From an uncultured Collinsella sp. (GTDB taxonomy: Bacteria > Actinomycetota > Coriobacteriia > Coriobacteriales > Coriobacteriaceae): 23,564 nt of DNA. The DNA lies in assembly GCA_902388545.1 (NCBI GenBank), contig CABMPS010000007.1, positions 1-23,564 of the forward strand, written 5' to 3'. Below, one piece after another: positions 14,953-23,300 of the stretch. The position numbers were made by a program, and so were the translations under genes. Position 1 is the stretch's first letter. Every line of letters starts with the position of its first letter. The notes below the pieces were generated by a model that worked only from the letters and a program-made list of their open reading frames with translations, was not told the DNA's origin and searched no databases.

Positions 14953-15807
14953 ATGGCTGAACTGCTGAAGGGTGCCCCCGTTGCTCGCGTTTTGACTGAG
15001 GAACTTGCTGCTCGCTGCGTGGCTTTGCGCGAGCGCGGCGTTGTGCCGACGCTGGCTATCGTGCGCGTGGGTGAACGCGAGGACGACCTATCCTACGAGC
15101 GCGGTGCGCTCAAGCGCTGCGAAAAGGTTGGCATTGAAGCTCGCCGCGTTTTGCTTCCCGCCGATGTTTCGCAGGACGAGCTGTTGGCGGCCATCGAGGA
15201 CATCAATACCGATTCGTCTGTTCATGGCTGCCTGATGTTCCGCCCGCTGCCCGCCGGCCTTGACGAGGACGCGGTTGCCGCGGCACTCGATCCTGCCAAG
15301 GACGTTGACTCCATGACGCCGGCTTCGCTGCTCACCACGCTTTCGGGGCGCGGCGAGGGTTTTGCCCCCTGCACAGCCGAAGCCGTGCTTGCTTTGCTGG
15401 ATCATTACGGCGTTGAGCTGGATGGAGCTAAGGTTGCTGTGGTCGGTCGGTCTCTGGTGATTGGCCGTCCCGTTGCCGCCATGCTTACGGCGAGCAATGC
15501 GACCGTGACGACGTGCCATACGCATACGCACGACCTTGCTGCCGAGTGCCGTGCTGCCGACATTGTGGTTGCCGCCGTTGGACGCGCACGTACGATTGGC
15601 GTGGATGCGGTTCGCGAGGGCCAGACGATCATCGATGTTGGCATTAATTGGGACGAGGCCGCTGGCAAGCTGGTGGGTGACGTCGATTCTGATGCTGCGG
15701 AGCCGGTCGTTAACGCCATCACGCCCGTGCCGGGCGGCGTGGGCGCTGTGACGACGGCGATCCTCGCCAAACACGTGATCGAAGCGGCCGAGCGCGCATC
15801 GAAATAG
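14953..15807 (+). CDS. folD: Methylene-THF dehydrogenase FolD with altered cyclohydrolase site
   Basis: NAD(P)-dependent 5,10-methylene-THF dehydrogenase, 284 aa, normal length. The Rossmann domain is intact: VVGRSLVIGRPVAAML (163-178), IIDVGIN, and the C-terminal ITPVPGGVGAVTTAIL. The N-terminal catalytic part is not canonical. The family motif Y-x3-K becomes Y48-E-R-G-A52, with a Lys only at 54. The VQLPLP motif with its catalytic Gln becomes MFRPLP (95-100), Phe at 96. The KDVD segment is kept (116-119). In E. coli/human FolD that Lys and Gln serve the cyclohydrolase half-reaction, so this protein may be dehydrogenase-only and depend on FchA. SD AAGAGGGGA spans the fchA stop, and ATG 14953 is 2 nt after it. 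Confidence 0.93.
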   Translation: MAELLKGAPVARVLTEELAARCVALRERGVVPTLAIVRVGEREDDLSYERGALKRCEKVGIEARRVLLPADVSQDELLAAIEDINTDSSVHGCLMFRPLPAGLDEDAVAAALDPAKDVDSMTPASLLTTLSGRGEGFAPCTAEAVLALLDHYGVELDGAKVAVVGRSLVIGRPVAAMLTASNATVTTCHTHTHDLAAECRAADIVVAAVGRARTIGVDAVREGQTIIDVGINWDEAAGKLVGDVDSDAAEPVVNAITPVPGGVGAVTTAILAKHVIEAAERASK

Positions 15808-15840
15808 GCGTTTTGGGCTGTTTGAGGGGTTAGTTCTATA

Positions 15841-16079
15841 CCCCGTGGACAAAAAATGCCAAATATGAGTACTGTTGCCAAGATAGTCACATATATTTTA
15901 GGTCAAATAGGCTCTCTAACGATATTTATTATCGATAGAGAGCTTATTTTATTGGACCTATGAGGAATTACATCATCTAATTTTTGAACAAGTGTAGACT
16001 TTCGACACCCATACGTAGCAAAATTGCTGTTACTAAATTGGTGACAGTACTCATATTTGGCATTTTTTGACCACAGGGG
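15841..16079. mobile_element. MITE-like AT-rich element with ~41-bp terminal inverted repeats
   Basis: The left end 15841-15881 and the inverted right end 16038-16079 match nearly base for base over about 41 bp, including an uninterrupted core (AAAAAATGCCAAATATGAG and more). They differ by one indel and a few substitutions. The element is 239 bp, strikingly AT-rich against its GC-rich flanks, and has no credible gene. Inside lies a second inverted repeat (15900-15959, with GCTCTCTA at 15911-15918 pairing TAGAGAGC at 15936-15943). Clear target duplications are not visible. It fills most of the folD-dipeptidase gap 15808-16161. A non-autonomous transposable element is the best fit; a structured regulatory repeat is the alternative. 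Confidence 0.7.
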
Positions 16080-16161
16080 TTGCCAGCGCCGCGGTTTCGC
16101 CCTTTCTGCGCCGAAGCGATACACTGTTATCGTTTGATTTCTTCGCTCAAGGAGGATGCGC

Positions 16162-17685
16162 ATGCCGTGCACAACGATTCTGGTTGGTAAGAATGCGAGC
16201 TACGACGGGTCGACGCTTGTCGCCCGCAACGAGGACTCGTCCAACGGGGTGTTTGAGCCCAAGCGTATGCGCGTGGTGCATCCCGACGAGCAGCCGCGTG
16301 CCTACATGAGCGTCCTGAGTCGCCTGACCGTTGAACTGCCCGATAACCCCATGCGCTACACGAGCGTCCCCGATGTTGTCCCGGGCCACGGCATCTGGGC
16401 CGAGGCCGGCTTCAACGAGCTCAATGTGGGCATGTCCGCAACCGAGACGCTCACCACCAACGAGCGCGTTCGCGGCGCCGACCCGCTCGTGGACTACGTG
16501 CCCGCCAAGGGCAACGAGGGCGAGGACGGATACGTTCCGGCACAGCCCGGTGGCCTGGGCGAGGAGGACATGGTGACCCTGGTGCTGCCATATGCCAAAT
16601 CCGCCCGCGACGGCGTACGCATTCTGGGTGACCTGCTCGAGCGTTATGGCACCTACGAGAACAACGGCATCGCCTTTAGCGACGTGGACGAGATCTGGTG
16701 GCTCGAGACCATCGGCGGCCACCACTGGATCGCCAAGCGCGTGCCCGATGACGCCTATGTGACCATGCCCAACCAGCTGGGTATCGACAGCTTTGACCTG
16801 GATGACGCCGAGGGCGCCCAGGCCGACCACATGTGCTCCGCCGACCTGCGTGCCTGGATGGCCGAGTGGCATCTGGACCTGACGCTGGGCGTCGATGGCG
16901 ACGGCCCGGCTGCGATCTTTAACCCGCGCGAGGCCTTTGGCTCGCACAGCGACAGCGACCATGTCTACAACACGCCCCGCGCCTGGTACATGCAGCGCTG
17001 CCTCAACCCCAGCGATGTGTGGGACGGCCCTGAGGCCGACTACACGCCCGAGAGCGACGACATCCCCTGGAGCCGCGTGCCCGAGCGCAAGGTGACCATC
17101 GAGGACATCAAGTACGTGCTTTCGAGCCACTACCAGGGCACGGAGTACGACTGCTACGGCAGCAAGGGCACGCCCGCCACGCGTGGCGCTTATCGCCCCA
17201 TCGGCATCAACCGCAACAGCCAGCTCGCCGTGTTGCAGCTGCGCCCCTATGCGCAGCCGGCCTACCGCGCCGTGCAGTGGATGGCCTTTGGCTCCAACTC
17301 GTTTAACGCGCTGGTTCCGCTGTACGCCAACGTCGAGACCATGCCCGAGTACTATGCCGACACGCAGGCTCGCGTGACGTCCGAAAACTTCTACTGGGCC
17401 AACCGCCTGATCGGCGCGCTGGCCGACGTCCGCTTCCATGAGTGCGGTCGCGCAGTCGAGGATTATCAGGAGAAGGTCGGTGGCATGGGCCACAAGCAGA
17501 TCCATGACGTCGATGCTGCCGTAGCCGCTCTGCCTGAGGCCGAGGTACCTGCCGAACTTGCACGCGCCAATGAGGCCTTTGCCGAGCGTGTTCGCGTAGA
17601 GACCGATGCTCTACTGGGTAAGGTGCTCTACACCACGAGCTGTGCCATGAAGAACTCTTTCGCGATGAACGACAACGTGAGATAG
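16162..17685 (+). CDS. C69 family dipeptidase (PepD-like)
   Basis: N-terminal-nucleophile hydrolase of peptidase family C69, 507 aa. It starts MPCTTILVGKNASYDGSTLVARNEDS. Cys3 is the expected nucleophile exposed by N-terminal processing, and the family motif GSTLVARNED follows. GHGIWAEAGFNELNVGMSATET and the central WWLETIGGHHWIAKRVPDD are typical of the family. There is no signal peptide, so it is likely cytoplasmic and cleaves short peptides taken up for amino-acid supply. I chose ATG 16162, 6 nt after GGAGG (16151-16155); the ATG at 16156 abuts the SD. A possible -10 TACACT is at 16120-16125, just downstream of the MITE-like element, so the insertion may affect expression. Confidence 0.93.
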   Translation: MPCTTILVGKNASYDGSTLVARNEDSSNGVFEPKRMRVVHPDEQPRAYMSVLSRLTVELPDNPMRYTSVPDVVPGHGIWAEAGFNELNVGMSATETLTTNERVRGADPLVDYVPAKGNEGEDGYVPAQPGGLGEEDMVTLVLPYAKSARDGVRILGDLLERYGTYENNGIAFSDVDEIWWLETIGGHHWIAKRVPDDAYVTMPNQLGIDSFDLDDAEGAQADHMCSADLRAWMAEWHLDLTLGVDGDGPAAIFNPREAFGSHSDSDHVYNTPRAWYMQRCLNPSDVWDGPEADYTPESDDIPWSRVPERKVTIEDIKYVLSSHYQGTEYDCYGSKGTPATRGAYRPIGINRNSQLAVLQLRPYAQPAYRAVQWMAFGSNSFNALVPLYANVETMPEYYADTQARVTSENFYWANRLIGALADVRFHECGRAVEDYQEKVGGMGHKQIHDVDAAVAALPEAEVPAELARANEAFAERVRVETDALLGKVLYTTSCAMKNSFAMNDNVR

Positions 17686-17784
17686 GGATTTCCCGTCGAT
17701 CGAATAGCGCTAAAACGCTTTGTCGCTTTCACTCAATCTTGGGTACAAGAACGCCAATGCAGTTGTTTGTGATTGGAGGCAACC

Positions 17785-18201
17785 ATGGTTATGAAACTCG
17801 ATCAGCTTGTTAACGGCGCCATCAACGTGGGCTTTGGCGCTGCCGCCGTTGCTGTCGAAGGCGGCAAGAAGGTCCTCGACGACCTTAACACCAAAGGCGA
17901 GCAGGTCCGCAAGGACACCGCCACCCCCGATATCGCCCGCAGCGTGTCCGACATGTTCGAGCAGGCCGGCGGTACCATCTCCGATCTGACCGAGCGTCTG
18001 GGCGTGCAGGGCGAGACCGCGGCCCAACGCGTGCTCGACGAGCTCATTCTGGCTCGCGTCCGCGTTATGACCGCGCCCGAGCGTACGGCCTTCCTGGCCC
18101 ATGTGCGCGACATCGTCGATTCGGTCGAGGACAACGTGACCTCGGTGCCCGTCGAGTCCGTTGAGCCCGACGATGCGAAGGATACCGAAGAGGCCGAGTA
18201 G
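17785..18201 (+). CDS. Phasin-like small helical protein
   Basis: The protein is 138 aa. A short hydrophobic Gly/Ala stretch near the N-terminus (NVGFGAAAVAVEG, about 14-26) is followed by long amphipathic helices (KKVLDDLNTKGEQVR, then ARSVSDMFEQAGGTISDLTERLG) and an acidic tail (EPDDAKDTEEAE). This resembles phasin or PhaF/PhaI-like coat proteins and the small helical partners found next to UbiB in other bacteria, but no PHA synthase is present, so a granule role is not supported. SD GGAGG lies 5 nt before ATG 17785. The stop is 8 nt before the UbiB-like gene, so the two are probably co-transcribed and functionally linked. Confidence 0.75.
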   Translation: MVMKLDQLVNGAINVGFGAAAVAVEGGKKVLDDLNTKGEQVRKDTATPDIARSVSDMFEQAGGTISDLTERLGVQGETAAQRVLDELILARVRVMTAPERTAFLAHVRDIVDSVEDNVTSVPVESVEPDDAKDTEEAE

Positions 18202-18209
18202 CAGCGCAG

Positions 18210-19962
18210 ATGGCAGATTCCACCACCGATTACAACAATCTAGATCCCTTGGGTGACGAGGCGGCGGTTGTCGATGAGGTCGACGCCGCCGTCTCGGGCG
18301 CTCGCAAGAAGCCGCGCGCTGTCGATATGGTGCCAGAGGAGCCCGACGCGATGGCGCCGGACGAGGAATACCAGCTCACGCCGGCGGGTCGTCGCGAACG
18401 CATCGGGCAGATTGTTCGCCTGGTCAAAAAGTACCGTGTGTGGGATAACCTCACGCCGGTTCGTTTGCGCCGCCTGCTCGAGGAACTCGGCCCCATGTTC
18501 GTCAAGATGGGGCAGATTCTGGCCAACCGGTCCGAGATTCTGCCGCAACGCTTTTGCGACGAGCTGCGTCGTCTGCGCTCCGACGTGGAGCCGGTGCCGT
18601 ACGAGGTCGTACTCAGTTGTCTGGAAGAAGAATATGGCCTGCGCCTGGGGGAGATGTTCGATGCGATCGACCCCAATCCGCTTGGTAGCGCAGGTGCACC
18701 GCGCTCGTCTGGTGACGGGCGAGGACGTGGCCGTCAAGGTGCAGCGCCCCGGTGCGCAGCAGGTTATGGCACAGGACATCGATATCATCCGCTCGGTGGT
18801 GCGTATCGTTTCCAAGTTCGTCAACACCGATCAATTCGTTGACCTGCACGGCGTAGTCGAGGAGTTGTGGACCTCGTTTCGCGAGGAGACCAACTTTTTG
18901 GCCGAGGCCAAAAACCTCAACGACTTCTACGAGTTCCATAAGAGCGTTCATGGCGTGACGTGCCCTAAATCCTATCTGGACCTGTGCACCGAGCACGTGG
19001 TGGTCATGGACTACGTCGACGGCATTTCGATCGCCGATCCTGAACGCTTGGTGGCCGAGGGCTATGACTTGGAAAAGATCGGTGCCGCAATCGTCGAGGA
19101 TTACTCGACGCAGGTGCTCGATGACGGCTTTTTCCATGCCGACCCGCATGCGGGAAACATTATTCTCAAGGACGGCATCGTTTACTTTATCGACTTGGGC
19201 ATGGTCGGACGCATGTCGAGTCACGATCGCGGTATCGTCAAGGACATGATTTTCGCCGTGGCCGAGGGTGACGTGCCCAAGCTCAAGGATTCGCTCATGC
19301 GCTTCGCCGTGACGCGTGGCGACTCGGCTGAGCTCGATCATTCGGCCTTTTTGTCCGATTTGGACTTTATCGTGGCTGACTTTGCAGGCCTTGACCTGAA
19401 GGATCTGGATATCGGCGAGTTTTTGACCTCGCTGTTAAACCTGGCGCGCAAAAACGACGTTGAGCTGCCGAGCGTGGTAACGATGTTCGCGCGCGGCATG
19501 GTGACGCTCGAGGGTTTGCTGACCGAGTACATGCCCAACGTCAACATGATCCAGATCATCCAAACGCACATTAAAAACGAGAAAAGCACCTATACGCGCG
19601 TGCGCGACATGGGGCGCGATCTTGCCGCGAGCAGCTATCGCGCGGCGAAGGGCTCGCTCGAGGCGGCCGAGTATCTTGGCCTGGCTTCGCGCATGCTCAC
19701 GCGCGGCCAGCTTAAGGTGAACACGCAGATCATGAGCAGCGATAAGGCGCTGCGACAGCTAGGTGGGATTATCGACCGCATGTCGATGGCTATTGTGATC
19801 GCCGGCCTGTTTATCGGTTCGTCGGTGGTGTACTACGCGCGCATCGAGCCGGTTGTGTTCGGCATTCCGGTCATTGGCTTTTTGGGCTACGTGAGCGCGC
19901 TGGTGCTGGCACTTATGCTGGGCCGCAATATCTGGCTCAACAGTCACGGCGGCAAGCACTAG
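18210..19962 (+). pseudogene. UbiB/AarF (ABC1) kinase-like protein, frameshifted by an apparent 11-nt deletion
   Basis: ABC1/ADCK atypical kinase-like family, membrane-associated and linked to isoprenoid-quinone or lipid metabolism. The first frame (18210-18689) gives the N-terminus, with the KxGQ motif at FVKMGQ (K99-Q102), up to DPNPLGS. The second frame continues from CAG at 18691 as QVHRARLVTGEDVAVKVQRP and runs to 19962. Family members read GSASIGQVH here; only one base lies between Ser and Gln where 12 are expected, so 11 nt are missing, removing the Ala-rich nucleotide loop. Downstream motifs are intact: ETNFLAEAKNL, VVMDYVDG, HADPHAGN, and DLG in YFIDLGMVGR. Two C-terminal membrane helices follow. 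The untouched flanks suggest a very recent lesion or a sequence error. Confidence 0.85.
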
Positions 19963-20013
19963 AGGCCGCGACCGTCACCGCATTTTCCTATCGCAAACAA
20001 TAGCTTTTACCTT

Positions 20014-20041
20014 GGGCTTCGCCTGCGTGCGAGGCCCTTTT
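20014..20041 (+). terminator. Terminator of the phasin-UbiB unit
   Basis: GGGCTTCGC (20014-20022) pairs with GCGAGGCCC (20029-20037), one G-U wobble, with a 6-nt loop and TTTT at 20038-20041. The T-run overlaps the -35 of the next promoter. Confidence 0.8.
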
Positions 20042-20068
20042 GCGTGATACCATTTTGACGGTAATAAT
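20040..20068 (+). promoter_or_regulatory. Putative promoter of the cobalamin-leader transcript
   Basis: TTGCGT (20040-20045), 17-nt spacer, AATAAT (20063-20068, 5 of 6 matches). It is placed just before the riboswitch aptamer, as needed for the leader to be transcribed. Confidence 0.5.
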
Positions 20069-20077
20069 CGATGGCCT

Positions 20078-20290
20078 AGATGGTGGTGCGGAGACGCATG
20101 AATACGCGGTTTACCTGCGCGTTTGGGAGAATTGGGGTGCAAGTCCCCGGCTGTACCAGCAACCGTAATTCCTCTTGGCTCGGGATGTTCGCGTCGCAGA
20201 TCGGACGACGTGCCCGAGTCGTTAAGGTTAAGTCGGATCGCCTCCCATCTTGCATGCGGCTGCGGCGTATGCCGCCGGTGTGCATAGGGC
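20078..20290 (+). ncRNA. Cobalamin riboswitch
   Basis: The conserved aptamer core is visible at about 20126-20170: GGGAGAATT, a G-rich/C-rich hairpin GGGGTGCAAGTCCCC, then GGCTGTACCAGCAACCGTAA. This matches the cobalamin consensus (GGGAA, GGTGAAAATCC, GC-rich arm with CAACTGTAA). The typical 3' end (CAGGAGACCTGCC) is reduced to CCCGAGTCG, so a shorter variant class is likely. AGATGG (20078-20083) can pair with CCATCT (20245-20250) as a closing P1. A strong hairpin GCGGC-GTAT-GCCGC (20262-20275) follows. There is no terminator T-tract, so control is probably translational. The ends are approximate. Confidence 0.85.
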
Positions 20291-20399
20291 TCTGGAGGGA
20301 AGGGGGACCCCGATGGGGGAACTCGAGCGCAACATGCGCGATGACGTGGGGCAACCTCAAGGCAACGCTCCAAGTACAGACAATGGGAGGCAAATGGAT

Positions 20400-23300
20400 A
20401 TGTTTGTGGACGAGCGCCAGCGCGTCTCGCATCGCCGTGGCGCAATTGCGCGCGGCGTAGCCAAGCGCGGCCTGGTGGCATTCCTGGCCTTCGCGATGGC
20501 CTTTGGCACCACGCCGGCTCAGCTGTGGGCCGAGGGCGCCGAGGGCATTGCCGAGGCTGTGGCTCAGGCTGCGACACCGAGTGAGGGCACGGGGGCCGCG
20601 GACGGTGCTGCCGACCAGGGTAAGGCCGAGGTTTCGGATTCCGAGGGCGCGCCTGCAGCTAGTGCCGCCACAACAGAGGCGGCAACTGGCGACGAGGGCT
20701 CGGCGACGGGGGAGAACCCTACCGCGAGCGAGCGGTCTTCGACGGCATCCGCTGGCCAAGCAGGATCTGCCGCCGCGACTGCCGTCCAGACAGAGAACCC
20801 GACAGAAACCGGCGATGTCGCCAAGAAGCAAGTCGAGGTCTCGTTCTCGATTATCGGCATCGATGCCGACGGCAAGGCTCAGACCTGGGTGGCACCTACG
20901 CAACTCAAGCTCGACGAGGGCGCGACGGCTGCGGACGCCTTCGTTAAGCTGCAGCAGAAGGTGGGCTTCAAGGCGAAATACGATCCGAACACGGCATACG
21001 GTTTTTACCTCGAAAGCATCACGTCCCCGAGCGATGGCCGCACGCTTGCCTTCGATCCGGCGACTTATGCCTACTGGCAGCTGTTTGTTGACGGCGCGTC
21101 TTCCTCGGTTGGCGCGAGCGGCGTCAAGCTCACCCAGGGGCAGAAGATTGAGTTTGCCTATACGGCTGGTAGCTCGTCCCCTGTCGTTAAGGACCAGGTT
21201 GCCGCAAATGTGACCGTCATTGGTCGCGATGCCCAGGGCAAGACTCAGACTTGGGTCGATAACGCGCAGTATGTGGTGACGTCCGGCTCGAACGCACTTG
21301 ACCTTACGAAGGTCGCGCTCGAGGCGAATGACATCGATGCCGTTGTTGCGGGCTCCTTCATTCTGAGCCTTAAGTACAACGGCGTTGAGCTGGGTAAGCC
21401 GCTCGATTATTCGACCTATTGGCAGCTGTTCATCAACGGCAAGTCGAGCGACTGCACGGCAGACAATGTCACCATTCATGCTGGCGATACCGTTACGTGG
21501 TTCTACGGTGGCTGGGGCGACCAGTTGCCCTCCGATTCTGTCCATGCTTCCGTTCAGGTCCTCGGTAAGGACAAGGACGGCAAGCAGCAGGTTTGGGCTT
21601 CGACGGGTCAGATGAGTCTCAAGGCGGGCTCTACTGCCAAGGATCTGCTGGAGCAGACTGGTCTTGATCTCGTTGCTAGTGAAGAGTCTTGGGGCTGGTA
21701 CCTCAGCGGCATTAAATCGCCGCTTGACGGTAAGACCTATAAGTATGATCCTGCGACCCGCAGTTATTGGCAATTCTATGTAAATGGCAAGTCCGCCACG
21801 GTCGGTGCCGGCAACTACGAGCTCCAAGAGGGCGACGCCGTCACCTTTATGTATGGTGCTGACGCCGATGCCCTCCCCGGTCAGGTTCTTGGGTCTGTCG
21901 ATGTTGTCGGCCCCGATGTCAACGGCAACAATACTTGCTGGGGCTCGGCAAGCAGTGTTTCTTTGCCCGAAGGCTCTACTGCCCAGAACCTTATTGAGAC
22001 GGTCCTGAAGGCCAAGGGCGTTACGTACAACGGCTCCCAGAGTGGTGAGTACTGGTTCCTCAATTCCATCAACTCGCCGTTCGATCACAAGCCGTATGCC
22101 TGGGATGCTGCGACCAATAAATCTTGGCACCTGTATATCAATGGAGAGCCCTCCTTACTCTGCGCCAACCAGATTACGCTCAAGAGCGGCGATAAGGTTA
22201 CGCTTGCCTATACCACCGACGATTCGCCCATGCCCGATCCCGACAAGATTGTCGTGGACCCGAGTGCGACGACTCCTGATTGGGATGCCGAGTGGGCCGG
22301 CTACGGCAACAGCGGCAACGGTACGTCCGTTACGGACGCCAAGACGCCTGCGCAGGCCGCCGGTCTTAAGTGGGCCTTCGATTGGAAGGCCGAGTCTGGT
22401 CAGCAGTATGCCAACTGCAGCGAGCCTGTCATTGCTAACGGTTTTGTGTACATCGCGACCGAGAACGAGCTCATTAAGATCGATTCGTCCACGGGCAAAA
22501 AGGTTGCCTCTGCGCCGCTTGCCTCCAAGGTGAGCTATACCTCTCGTCCGATCTATACCAATGGCCTTATCATCGTTCCGCTCAACGGCGGTGCGGTCCA
22601 GGCGATTACTGCAGACAAGCTGATCTGCAAGTGGCTGACGCCTGGTTTGACGGACTTGACGCAGAGCTCCTGCACCGTCGTTTCGGACGGCGAGTACGTC
22701 TATGTAGGCTCGGTCGATATTTCGTATGACGAGAATTACAACGCGACCTACGGCAACGGCTCCCTGAAGCGTATCAAGATTGCCACGGGCGAAGTCTCTT
22801 GGCAGAACATTGACCCTTCCGAGGGCTATTATTGGACTGGCGCTGCGCTGACGGATAAGTACACCATTGTTCCTACGAGCGCGGGCACGCTTAAGTGCAT
22901 TGATAAGACGACGGGCGATGTCGTTTCGACCATGAAGCTCGGCGCTGTCGCAAATGCCGATTGCATTGCCGATCCGTCCAATGGTTCGACCTTCTATCAG
23001 ATGACGCACGACGGAAAGCTCCATGTGATTTTGCTTTCGGCAAAGGGCGTGCTGAGTGAACAGAAGACGGTTGATCTGGGCCTTACGAATAATCTGAGCG
23101 CCCCTGCGGTGTCTGGTGACAATCTGATTGTCGGCGGACAGACGGCTACGGGCTCTGCTCTGGTTCTCTATAACCTGAAGACGGACAAGACCACGATGGT
23201 CGCTGCTGCCGACGGCAAGGCGCTGCCGGCTGGCCTCAACGGTATTGCCGCTACTCCGCTGGTGAGTGTTCAGGGCGGCAAGACCTATGTGTACTTCACC

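Noticed and set aside
15903..16172. 89-codon minus-strand frame inside the AT-rich element
   Set aside because: It spans the inverted repeat and runs into the dipeptidase start, with no SD and no family resemblance.
16147..17505. 452-codon minus-strand frame opposite the dipeptidase
   Set aside because: Composition shadow; the plus-strand C69 protein is unambiguous.
20313..20399. Upstream in-frame ATG at 20313 after GGAGGGAAGGGGG as the start of the surface protein
   Set aside because: Possible, but it would put 29 polar residues before the signal peptide. The SD at 20385-20390 with 9-nt spacing, which pairs with the anti-SD, fits ATG 20400 better.
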